In this document: positions 1 to 4,916 of the stretch, in pieces
Position numbering within the stretch: position 1 is the first letter of the stretch
Layout of the letters: every line of letters starts with the position of its first letter
Assembly: GCA_900554745.1 (NCBI GenBank)
Contig: USIU01000097.1
Span: forward strand, 1-5,160
Direction: 5' to 3'
Source of the DNA: an uncultured Leuconostoc sp.
GTDB lineage: Bacteria > Bacillota > Bacilli > Lactobacillales > Lactobacillaceae
DNA: 5,160 nt
Position numbers and translations under genes: made by a program
The notes under the pieces: generated by a model
Databases searched by the model: none
What the model saw: only the letters and a program-made list of their open reading frames with translations
Told to the model about the DNA's origin: nothing

Positions 1-45
1 GGACTCTTAATCCGTGGGTCCAGGGTTCGAGCCCCTGACTGTCCA
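1..45 (+). tRNA. tRNA-Lys (anticodon CUU), 3' part only
   Basis: This is the 3' half of a tRNA whose 5' end lies before the window. The anticodon loop is CTCTTAA (4-10), with CTT at 6-8 reading the Lys codon AAG. The 3' anticodon strand is TCCGT (11-15) and the variable loop is GGGTC (16-20). The T arm is CAGGG, loop TTCGAGC, CCCTG (21-37). The 3' acceptor strand is ACTGTCC (38-44) and the discriminator is A45. The bases after it are CTA, so the CCA tail is not encoded and would be added after transcription. The D arm and 5' acceptor strand are not visible, so the identity rests on the anticodon. Confidence 0.88.
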
Positions 46-53
46 CTACCGAG

Positions 54-83
54 ACAGCGCATCAAATCTGGTGCGCTGTTTTT
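54..83 (+). terminator. Intrinsic terminator of the tRNA transcript
   Basis: An 11-bp stem has arms 54-64 and 69-79 (core ACAGCGCA with TGCGCTGT, one G-T pair) and a 4-nt loop. It runs into TTTTT at 79-83. It begins nine bases after the tRNA discriminator base and would end the rightward tRNA transcript. Confidence 0.9.
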
Positions 84-102
84 CTTTGTCCTAAAGCCAC
101 CA

Positions 103-132
103 AAAAGCCCTCATCCGCAGATGAGGGCTTTT
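103..132 (-). terminator. Bidirectional terminator below trhA
   Basis: A 13-bp perfect stem has arms 103-115 and 120-132 (core GCCCTCAT with ATGAGGGC) and a 4-nt loop. It has an A run on its left and a T run on its right, so it has a U tract in both directions. It starts one base after the trhA stop codon and is chiefly the trhA terminator. It may also back up the tRNA terminator from the other side. Confidence 0.88.
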
Positions 133-133
133 C

Positions 134-772
134 TTATAAGCTGATATAGATACTAGCAAACATTAAGCCAGCGCCACCCAACACAAACACATGCCAGTAA
201 ACATGTCCCATTGGGATTTTTGGCACCAAGTAAAAAATTGTGCCGGCTGAATAAGTCAGACCACCCGCTAGCAACAGCCAAAAGGCCGTGTGTGACAAAA
301 CACCCCAAAGTACCGGCATTGCTAAGATAATGAGCCAACCCATAACCAAATAAATCGTCACAGATACCCATGGCCAACGACCCACAAAAAACAAATCATA
401 GATAAAGCCCGCAATGGTCATGGCCAAAATGGCACCCCAAATCGACCACCCCACCCAACCTTTAATCAAGAGCCACGTATATGGTGTGTAACTGCCTAAA
501 ATCACTAAGTAAATCCCGGCATGGTCAAAAAATTGAAACACTTTAGCAGCTCGTGTGAAGACCAGCGAGTGAAAAAGCGTAGAAGCTAACAAAAAGAAGC
601 CTACTGTGGTCACATAAATTGCAATGGCTGTGATTTCCAGCCCCGTTACCGGGCGTCGCAAGACATGAAAGATTAACGCAATACCGGCACCAACGGCTAG
701 CAAAAATCCCAAACCGTGCGTGACCGCATTTAATACCTCATACGTAATTTGGTATGCTTTCGATTGTTTCAT
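134..772 (-). CDS. trhA: Hemolysin III / PAQR family membrane protein (TrhA-like)
   Basis: A 212-residue protein, normal length for the bacterial hemolysin III family, with about seven membrane segments. The family signatures are present in order: NAVTHG near residue 15, STLFH (64-68), FDHAGIYLVILGSYTP (82-97) and HVYWHVFVLGGA (190-201). In the related PAQR receptors the second-segment His and the two last-segment His residues bind zinc; H68, H190 and H194 are the matching residues here. The family is linked to membrane lipid homeostasis; the 'hemolysin' name comes from a Bacillus cereus member, and hemolysis cannot be inferred here. The ATG at 772-770 is preceded by a modest GGGGA. The gene is monocistronic, with a promoter near 806 and a terminator at 103-132. 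The family call is firm; the physiological role is not known from sequence. Confidence 0.93.
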   Translation of the reverse strand: MKQSKAYQITYEVLNAVTHGLGFLLAVGAGIALIFHVLRRPVTGLEITAIAIYVTTVGFFLLASTLFHSLVFTRAAKVFQFFDHAGIYLVILGSYTPYTWLLIKGWVGWSIWGAILAMTIAGFIYDLFFVGRWPWVSVTIYLVMGWLIILAMPVLWGVLSHTAFWLLLAGGLTYSAGTIFYLVPKIPMGHVYWHVFVLGGAGLMFASIYISL

Positions 773-805
773 TTAGTCGTCCCCATATATTAATTGTATC
801 GTTTT

Positions 806-814
806 ATTATAGCA
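806..814 (-). promoter_or_regulatory. Extended -10 promoter of trhA
   Basis: Read leftward, the sequence is TGCTATAAT: a consensus TATAAT (complement of 806-811) with the TG of an extended -10 at 813-814. There is no good -35 at 16-18 nt, which is typical of extended -10 promoters. Transcription would start near 799, giving a 5' leader of roughly 27 nt before the trhA ATG. A GC-rich inverted repeat (820-840) covers the -35 position. Confidence 0.72.
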
Positions 815-850
815 TGTCCGCGGGCGACAAGACGGCCCGCAACGTGTCGC

Positions 851-890
851 AAAAAATAAAACAGTAGCCAAGGCCACCCTCAACTACTGT
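851..890 (-). terminator. Intrinsic terminator after degV
   Basis: Read leftward, ACAGTAG (890-884) pairs with CTACTGT (867-861). The interior continues with weaker G-U and GC pairs around a GTGG loop. The U tract TTTATTTTTT follows at 860-851. It begins 12 bases beyond the degV stop codon and separates this transcript from trhA. Confidence 0.85.
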
Positions 891-902
891 CATTATCAGT
901 TA

Positions 903-1784
903 TTAAATGATTGTTTCCCAATCACGGGCCCACAAGACACCCATGGCCCCATCACCCGTATGAACGCCAATATAGGCGCCAATTTCACCCCGTTCAAAGG
1001 TCACCATTGGATAATCATTTTGTAAGTCTTTGAGCCACTTATCGCCCAACTTTTGGTCATTCCCATCAACCACAATGGCGCGCACTGGGTAATCCACTTG
1101 TGCTAAATACTGGTCTAAAGCTGACTTGATTTCCTTTAAAGCCCCGCTCATCTTGCGCGCCTTCCCAACAGCCCCAATTTTACCTTCACCTTGGACATCC
1201 ATTGATAAGATCGGCTTAATGTTTAATAAGCCACCGACTAACGCCGCTCCGCGTGATAAGCGACCCGTCCGTTGCAAATGAGAAATATCATTGACTGCAA
1301 AACGGACATCAAACGTCTCGCGTAGAGCCGTCAAAGCTGCCCAAATGTCATCCATTGACCGGCCCTTCTCAGCCATATCTGCCGCCATTACAGCCTGCAT
1401 CCCAGAGCCCATAACCGCAAACTTAGAATCCCAGACCCGCACATCCGACATCCCCTCATAACCAGCTGCCACGGCTTGTGCTGTTTGGAAGGCGCCGGAT
1501 AAACCAGACGAAATCGGAATAATCAAAGCAGCATCATAACCGGCTGCTTTGGCATCGTTCAATGCTTCTTCCCAGTCGCCTGGCGCTGGTTGTGACGTTG
1601 ACGCGATCATTTTCTTGTCTTTCATCATTTTAACGAGTTCGCCAAGTCCTTGAATATCAACCGTTTCCTTGTAGACTTCATCCCCAAAAATAATTGGGTC
1701 ATTCACTTGAAAAATATGATAGCGATTCCGCAAAGTGGTCGGTATCGTTGACGCTGAATCACTGATAATTGCTATTTTAGACAT
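903..1784 (-). CDS. DegV family fatty-acid-binding protein (FakB-like)
   Basis: A 293-residue soluble protein of full DegV length. DegV/FakB proteins bind a fatty acid in a buried pocket; in characterised systems they present it to the kinase FakA for phosphorylation and entry into phospholipid synthesis. The N-terminal sequence IAIISDSAST (4-13) fits the family start. Pocket motifs are TSQPAPGDW (63-71), SSGLSGAFQTA (92-102), RTGRLS (172-177) and LLNIKPIL (186-193). The C-terminal GAYIGVHTGDGAMG (269-282) carries H275, matching the conserved carboxylate-binding His; T63 and S92/S93 match the other usual ligands. No fakA is in view. The ATG is fixed by GGGAG at 1795-1791, six bases upstream. 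It lies 55 bp downstream of crcB1 with no clear terminator or promoter between, so it may be co-transcribed with the crcB pair. Which fatty acid it prefers cannot be told. Confidence 0.93.
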   Translation of the reverse strand: MSKIAIISDSASTIPTTLRNRYHIFQVNDPIIFGDEVYKETVDIQGLGELVKMMKDKKMIASTSQPAPGDWEEALNDAKAAGYDAALIIPISSGLSGAFQTAQAVAAGYEGMSDVRVWDSKFAVMGSGMQAVMAADMAEKGRSMDDIWAALTALRETFDVRFAVNDISHLQRTGRLSRGAALVGGLLNIKPILSMDVQGEGKIGAVGKARKMSGALKEIKSALDQYLAQVDYPVRAIVVDGNDQKLGDKWLKDLQNDYPMVTFERGEIGAYIGVHTGDGAMGVLWARDWETII

Positions 1785-1839
1785 TGTTTTCTCCCAAACC
1801 AGTCGTTAATAAGGGGACAACGGCCGGTATCTCATTGAT

Positions 1840-2181
1840 TTATTTTAAAATGACAGCCAGTAGGCTACCTAAGACAAAGCTCAATAACCCCGCCGCAACC
1901 TGTACGACTAAATAAAGACTTTGTCGCCGTGGCCGTTGAGCGCTTTGGGTCATCATGGTACTAAACGTGGTCAAACCACCCAGGACACCGGTAGCGATTG
2001 CCCCATGCCAAACTTGTAAGGTATTGGTGGCAAACATAACGCCCATGAAAAAGGCCCCCAATAAGTTAACGGCAAATATAGCCGTTAAATACGTGGTTTG
2101 CCAAGGCCAAAACGTCAAGCATAAATAACGTAACATCGTCCCAACAAAAGAACCGATAAAGATCGCAATCAGGATTGTCAT
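1840..2181 (-). CDS. crcB: CrcB/Fluc fluoride channel subunit (first of a pair)
   Basis: A 113-residue protein with four predicted membrane segments, the normal size of a Fluc subunit. Fluc channels are dimers that let cytoplasmic fluoride leave the cell. Motifs: GSFVGTMLRY (10-19), the pore Asn in VNLLGAF (N39) and GGLTTFSTM (68-76). The second Phe of the usual FSTF pore motif is Met here. Positive charges cluster between segments 3 and 4 (RPRR, 83-86), while the loop between segments 2 and 3 has none. That is opposite to its neighbour and fits opposite membrane orientation in a heterodimer. AGGTGG six bases upstream of the ATG is a good ribosome binding site. The start overlaps the crcB2 stop by four bases (ATGA), which suggests translational coupling and matched dosage. 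Confidence 0.93.
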   Translation of the reverse strand: MTILIAIFIGSFVGTMLRYLCLTFWPWQTTYLTAIFAVNLLGAFFMGVMFATNTLQVWHGAIATGVLGGLTTFSTMMTQSAQRPRRQSLYLVVQVAAGLLSFVLGSLLAVILK

Positions 2182-2573
2182 TGGCTACCACCTAACCAAC
2201 GCCCACACCAGGTCCCAAGACGCAGAAAAGCCAGGCCACCAATAACCGTCAGTAGCAAATAGCTCACCGCCCAAACCAGCGACGTTGTTGTCAATTGAAA
2301 GTACTGCAAGATCATCGTACTAAACGTGGTATAGCCACCAATGATGCCTGTCCCGATAAACGTTTGCCAACTCGCGAGTCGACTCACCCTTTGTACCAGA
2401 TAGGCACCCAGGCAGGCCAAAAAAAAGGTGCCCGTCCAGTTAATCATCATGGTCATTACCGGTAAAGGCCCAACACCTGGGACAAAGTGCAACAGATAGC
2501 GTAAGCTGCCGCCAATCCCACCACCTAAACTCACAATTACCATCTCTGTTAAATAATGCTGTTGTTTTTGCAT
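2178..2573 (-). CDS. crcB: CrcB/Fluc fluoride channel subunit (second of a pair)
   Basis: 131 residues from the chosen ATG, with four predicted membrane segments. Motifs: GGGIGGSLRY (17-26), pore Asn in MINWTGTFF (N45) and GIIGGYTTFSTM (76-87). As in its partner, Met replaces the second pore Phe. Arginines sit between segments 2 and 3 (QRVSR, 61-65) and in the C-terminal tail, while the segment 3-4 loop is uncharged; this suggests N- and C-termini inside. Start choice is uncertain. A longer frame reaches a TTG at 2609, but that TTG has no ribosome binding site and overlaps a possible -35. The ATG at 2573 follows AGAGAG by one base, too close for a normal Shine-Dalgarno. A third option, ATG at 2543 (121 residues), starts closer to the family's usual N-terminus. 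It is the first gene of the leftward crcB-crcB-degV group. Confidence 0.88.
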   Translation of the reverse strand: MQKQQHYLTEMVIVSLGGGIGGSLRYLLHFVPGVGPLPVMTMMINWTGTFFLACLGAYLVQRVSRLASWQTFIGTGIIGGYTTFSTMILQYFQLTTTSLVWAVSYLLLTVIGGLAFLRLGTWCGRWLGGSQ

Positions 2574-2580
2574 ACTCTCT

Positions 2581-2609
2581 ATTCTAACAACTTTGTCGTC
2601 AATGAGCAA
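2581..2609 (-). promoter_or_regulatory. Candidate promoter of the crcB group
   Basis: Read leftward, TTGCTC (2609-2604) lies 17 nt from TAGAAT (2586-2581), the latter five of six to consensus. Transcription would start at about 2574, next to the ATG at 2573, implying a leaderless or nearly leaderless message. A competing candidate is GATAAT (complement of 2665-2670) with poorly matched -35 options around 2688-2695. That one would give a leader of about 85 nt containing the inverted repeat at 2637-2653. Sequence alone does not decide between them. Confidence 0.35.
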
Positions 2610-2636
2610 AAAAGCGACCGTTTACATTTTCAAATC

Positions 2637-2653
2637 ATGGTGATTTTCACCAT
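2637..2653. repeat. Inverted repeat upstream of crcB2, operator-like
   Basis: ATGGTGA (2637-2643) and TCACCAT (2647-2653) form a perfect 7-bp inverted repeat with a 3-base spacer. No U tract follows in either direction, so it is not a terminator. Three copies of ATTTTCA lie in or beside it (2626-2632, 2643-2649, 2652-2658). A perfect 8-bp palindrome GTGATCAC sits nearby at 2671-2678. The position between divergent genes suits a protein binding site, but no known operator was recognised. Confidence 0.5.
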
Positions 2654-2722
2654 TTTCAGAAAAAATTATCGTGATCACACCACAAATATTAACAATCATC
2701 TACAAAAATGTTAAAGTCGCTA

Positions 2723-2751
2723 TTGACAACTCATCAACTTCTTAGTATTCT
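2723..2751 (+). promoter_or_regulatory. Sigma-A promoter of the leader and importer operon
   Basis: A perfect -35 TTGACA (2723-2728) is followed by a 17-nt spacer and -10 TATTCT (2746-2751, four of six to consensus). The predicted start is near 2758, about 25 nt before the leader-peptide ATG and about 258 nt before the trpX start codon. Confidence 0.72.
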
Positions 2752-2782
2752 TAAAGCCATAAACAACTCGGAGAAAAAAGTC

Positions 2783-2830
2783 ATGCAAAATGTTGTCGCA
2801 CAACTTAATAATGCCTGGTGGCGTCGGTAA
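2783..2830 (+). CDS. Trp-rich leader peptide MQNVVAQLNNAWWRR (attenuation peptide)
   Basis: A 15-codon frame with ATG at 2783, TAA at 2828-2830 and GGAGA at 2770-2774, eight bases upstream. It contains adjacent TGG codons at 2816-2821, followed by two Arg codons and the stop. Its length, its position just after a promoter and its tandem Trp codons near the end match attenuator peptides such as E. coli TrpL, which also ends shortly after Trp-Trp-Arg. It lies before an intrinsic terminator and an importer operon of the tryptophan transporter type. The inferred role is regulatory: translation speed at the Trp codons reports charged tRNA-Trp and decides which downstream RNA structure forms. The peptide itself probably has no function. 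Chance is possible for so short a frame, but the combination of Shine-Dalgarno, tandem Trp, terminator and downstream gene family argues against it. Confidence 0.8.
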   Translation: MQNVVAQLNNAWWRR

Positions 2831-2938
2831 GTCAGCTTTTCGGTAACGGATAAAGCTGATGTTTAAAACATTTGTTTTATCCATACCGACGCATTTTGTG
2901 TAACATTCGAGTCTGTATGGGAATATGCCATACAGACT
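2821..2938 (+). promoter_or_regulatory. Attenuator RNA switch of the importer operon
   Basis: Several pairings compete for one strand. (a) GCGTCGGTA (2821-2829, end of the leader frame) pairs with TACCGACGC (2884-2892), 9 bp. (b) TCAGCTTT (2832-2839) pairs with AAAGCTGA (2852-2859), 8 bp. (c) TCGGTA (2840-2845) plus GGATAAA (2848-2854) pair with TACCGA (2884-2889) plus TTTATCC (2876-2882), 13 bp. (d) The antiterminator: CCATAC (2881-2886) with GTATGG (2915-2920) and GAC (2888-2890) with GTC (2911-2913), 9 bp with one mismatch. Pairing (d) excludes (a), (c) and the terminator. Pairing (b) excludes (c). A ribosome stalled at the Trp codons would mask (a) but allow (b), leaving the strand for (d). 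A ribosome at the stop codon would cover (b) and allow (c), so the terminator forms. Pairings are seen; the kinetics are inferred. Confidence 0.7.
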
Positions 2939-2946
2939 TTTCTTTT
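2910..2946 (+). terminator. Attenuator terminator before trpX
   Basis: An 11-bp perfect stem (AGTCTGTATGG at 2910-2920 with CCATACAGACT at 2928-2938) has a 7-nt loop and is followed by TTTCTTTT (2939-2946). It lies about 80 nt past the leader-peptide stop and 70 nt before the trpX start, so it can only act as a terminator inside the operon's own leader. Its 5' arm is shared with the antiterminator pairing to 2881-2890. Confidence 0.88.
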
Positions 2947-2991
2947 GACCTTGGAAAGCCCTGTGTGGCCATCCAAGGTCAATTTTATTTT
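2945..2991 (+). terminator. Second terminator-like hairpin before trpX
   Basis: TTGACCTTGG (2945-2954) and CCAAGGTCAA (2973-2982) form a perfect 10-bp stem with an 18-nt loop. GCC (2958-2960) and GGC (2967-2969) can extend it inside the loop. It is followed by TTTTATTTT (2983-2991). Its 5' arm begins within the U tract of the first terminator. It could be a second intrinsic terminator in tandem, or a structure set just before the trpX ribosome binding site (3004-3007). No antiterminator partner for it was found. Confidence 0.6.
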
Positions 2992-3015
2992 AGAGAGAAA
3001 TTCGGAGAATTGAAG

Positions 3016-4020
3016 ATGAACAAACGTTTATTAGCTACAATCGCAGCCATCGTCGCCTTTCTTGCCGTGGCGTTTGTGACAACCAGTCACCCCAACAGTA
3101 GCGCAAAAAAAGCCAACGCGGTACCGACGATCGGGATTTTACAACTTGTTACCCACCCGGCCCTGGATGAAATCCATCGCGGCATTCTGGCTGGTTTAAA
3201 ATCACAAGGCTACAGCGGCCAGAAAATCAAAATTGATTATCAAAATGCCCAAGCTAATCAAGCCAATTTGAAAACAATGTCGCAAAAGTTTGCCAATGAA
3301 AACGCGGCATTAACGATTGGGATTGCAACGCCCGCCGCTTTGTCGCTCGCTAAAACCGCTAACGGCACTACTCCTGTTATTTTGGCCGGGATTACTGACC
3401 CAGCTGGTTCTGGTTTGGTCAAGACAGCCCAACATCCTGGCAATAACGTGACTGGGACAACTGGTGACTCACCGCTGTCACAACACCTCAGTGTGATTCA
3501 ACAAGCTGTCCCACATGCGAAAAAATTAGGGATTATTTATACCACCTCTGATCACGGTGGTGAGTACAATGCCAAAAACATGGCCAAACTCGCCCAAGCC
3601 GCGGGCTACGAGGTGAAGCTCTACACCATTTCAACGACAAATGATATGCAACAAGTGGCCGAAACCATGGCCAATCAAGTTGATGTCGTCTACGCGCCAC
3701 AAGATAATGGCGTGGCGAGTGCCATGAAGACATTGATTAATATCACGAATCAAAATAAAATTCCGGTCATCCCCGCAGTGGATACAATGGTCAAAGATGG
3801 TGGGTTAGCCACAATTTCTGTGAGTCAGTATGATATTGGGTATCAAGCCGGTATCATGGCTGCCAAAGTGCTGAAAGGTAAAAACCCCGCCAACTATCCC
3901 GTTAAAACCATTACCCAAGGGGATATGGTTGTGAACTTGAAGCAAGCCCAACTATTAGGCATTCAATTACCTGATAGCATGATTAAAGCAGCAGAAACCA
4001 AAGGAGAAGTAATCAAATGA
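3016..4020 (+). CDS. trpX: ABC importer substrate-binding protein, TrpX-type (probable tryptophan)
   Basis: 334 residues from the ATG at 3016, fixed by GGAG (3004-3007) eight bases upstream. The open frame runs further back, but that part crosses the leader terminators and is not coding. It belongs to the ABC substrate-binding family (PF04392) that includes TrpX. An N-terminal membrane segment (about residues 5-22) is followed by a polar linker, then two lobes starting at TIGILQLVTHPALDEIHRGI. Other visible blocks are GIATPAALSLA, ILAGITDPAGSGLV, NNVTGTTGDSPL, LGIIYTTSD, VVYAPQDNGVASAM and VIPAVDTMVKDGGLATISVSQYDIGYQAG, all typical of the family. There is no Cys at the end of the signal region, so it is probably tethered by an uncleaved anchor and not by lipidation. 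The family also has members of other or unknown specificity. The Trp assignment rests on the Trp-codon leader plus overall resemblance. Confidence 0.85.
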   Translation: MNKRLLATIAAIVAFLAVAFVTTSHPNSSAKKANAVPTIGILQLVTHPALDEIHRGILAGLKSQGYSGQKIKIDYQNAQANQANLKTMSQKFANENAALTIGIATPAALSLAKTANGTTPVILAGITDPAGSGLVKTAQHPGNNVTGTTGDSPLSQHLSVIQQAVPHAKKLGIIYTTSDHGGEYNAKNMAKLAQAAGYEVKLYTISTTNDMQQVAETMANQVDVVYAPQDNGVASAMKTLINITNQNKIPVIPAVDTMVKDGGLATISVSQYDIGYQAGIMAAKVLKGKNPANYPVKTITQGDMVVNLKQAQLLGIQLPDSMIKAAETKGEVIK

Positions 4021-4916
4021 GTATGATCGTATCAAGCATTGGCCAAGGACTACTGTGGGCCGTTCTAGGGGTTGCCCTCTTTTTGACCTTCCGCATTTTA
4101 AACTTCCCCGACATGACGGTTGAAGGTTCCTTTCCGCTCGGGGCTGCCACGGCAGTCACCATGATTGCGCATGGCATCAACCCTTATCTCGCTACCCTCG
4201 CCGCCTTTGTCGTCGGCACGTTAGCTGGGCTCACCACGGGCTTGCTGTACACCAAAGGCCGTATTCCCATCCTATTAGCCGGTATCTTAGTCATGACTGC
4301 GTCGTTATCAATTAATTTACGGATTATGGGCTCTGCCAATATTTCCTTACTTAATCAACAGTCTATTTTCTCATCAGCTTTTCTCCAACACTTGCCTAAG
4401 TATTTTGATGCCGTTGTTGTTGGCTTTGTGATTATTACCGTTATTACCCTCGGTCTCATCTTCTTTTTACAAACAGAACTTGGTCAAGCCTTTATCGCCA
4501 CGGGTGACAATGCCACAATGGCACAATCCATCGGGATTAAAACGGATCGTATGACGATTATGGGCTTGATGCTTTCCAATGGGTTAATCGCTTTTGGCGG
4601 TGCTGTTATCGCCCAAAATAACGGTTATGCCGACATTAATATGGGGATTGGCGTCATTGTTATTGCGTTGGCCTCAATTATCATCGGTGAGGTCGCCTTT
4701 GGCGATTTGTCGCTGAATGAACGGCTTGTCGCCGTGATTGTCGGTTCAATTATCTATCGTCTCGTCCTACTTGCCGTCTTGCAACTTGGCTTCTCAACCA
4801 ACGATTTGAACTTAATTTCAGCCATTGTACTAGCAGTTGCCATGATGCTACCACAGTTACGACAGGCACTACGGCTTGAACACGTGATTAAAAAAGGAGT
4901 GACCCCACATGACTAA
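4017..4916 (+). CDS. ABC importer permease, TrpX system (BPD_transp_2 family)
   Basis: A 299-residue hydrophobic protein with about eight to nine membrane segments, matching single-gene permeases of the LivH/BPD_transp_2 type that partner PF04392 binding proteins. It would form a homodimer as the membrane channel of the importer. FRILNFPDMTVEGSFPLGAA (25-44) resembles the conserved first block of this permease group. The cytoplasmic coupling helix is visible as GDNATMAQSIGI (163-174), the site that docks on the ATPase. The ATG at 4017 overlaps the trpX stop by four bases (ATGA). AAGGAGAA (4001-4008) lies inside the end of trpX and provides the ribosome binding site, so the two are probably translationally coupled. 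A second in-frame ATG two codons later is a minor alternative. Substrate specificity is inferred from the operon, not from this protein. Confidence 0.88.
   Translation: MSMIVSSIGQGLLWAVLGVALFLTFRILNFPDMTVEGSFPLGAATAVTMIAHGINPYLATLAAFVVGTLAGLTTGLLYTKGRIPILLAGILVMTASLSINLRIMGSANISLLNQQSIFSSAFLQHLPKYFDAVVVGFVIITVITLGLIFFLQTELGQAFIATGDNATMAQSIGIKTDRMTIMGLMLSNGLIAFGGAVIAQNNGYADINMGIGVIVIALASIIIGEVAFGDLSLNERLVAVIVGSIIYRLVLLAVLQLGFSTNDLNLISAIVLAVAMMLPQLRQALRLEHVIKKGVTPHD

Noticed and set aside
1785..1839. Separate promoter or terminator between crcB1 and degV
   Set aside because: A GGCC-containing short palindrome and a TATTAA are present, but there is no U-tailed hairpin and no -35 at proper spacing, so neither could be supported. 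Co-transcription stays the simplest reading.
2574..2609. Longer crcB2 start at the TTG at 2609
   Set aside because: No ribosome binding site precedes it, the added residues (LIDDKVVRIES) are not expected in Fluc proteins, and the TTG sits in a candidate -35 element.
2574..2720. Possible fluoride riboswitch (crcB motif) ahead of the crcB pair
   Set aside because: Reading leftward, neither the GGCGATGG-like start nor the GATGACTCCT-like end of the motif is present, and no pseudoknot-compatible layout was found.
2815..2830. A GGTGGC stretch that recalls part of the T-box core, suggesting a tRNA-Trp T-box riboswitch
   Set aside because: The rest of the conserved core (ACCGCG side) is missing. 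The stretch lies before the hairpins instead of in an antiterminator next to the terminator, and the leader is too short for a full stem I. A translated leader with a Shine-Dalgarno explains it better.
2872..3015. N-terminal extension of the trpX frame by 48 codons
   Set aside because: The extension runs through both leader hairpins and has no ribosome binding site. The ATG at 3016 has GGAG at the right distance and is followed directly by a membrane-anchor segment.
3258..3733. Leftward open frames of about 60 codons inside trpX (3258-3443 and 3533-3733)
   Set aside because: They lie antisense to a well-supported gene, have no family features and look like chance shadows of its codon pattern.
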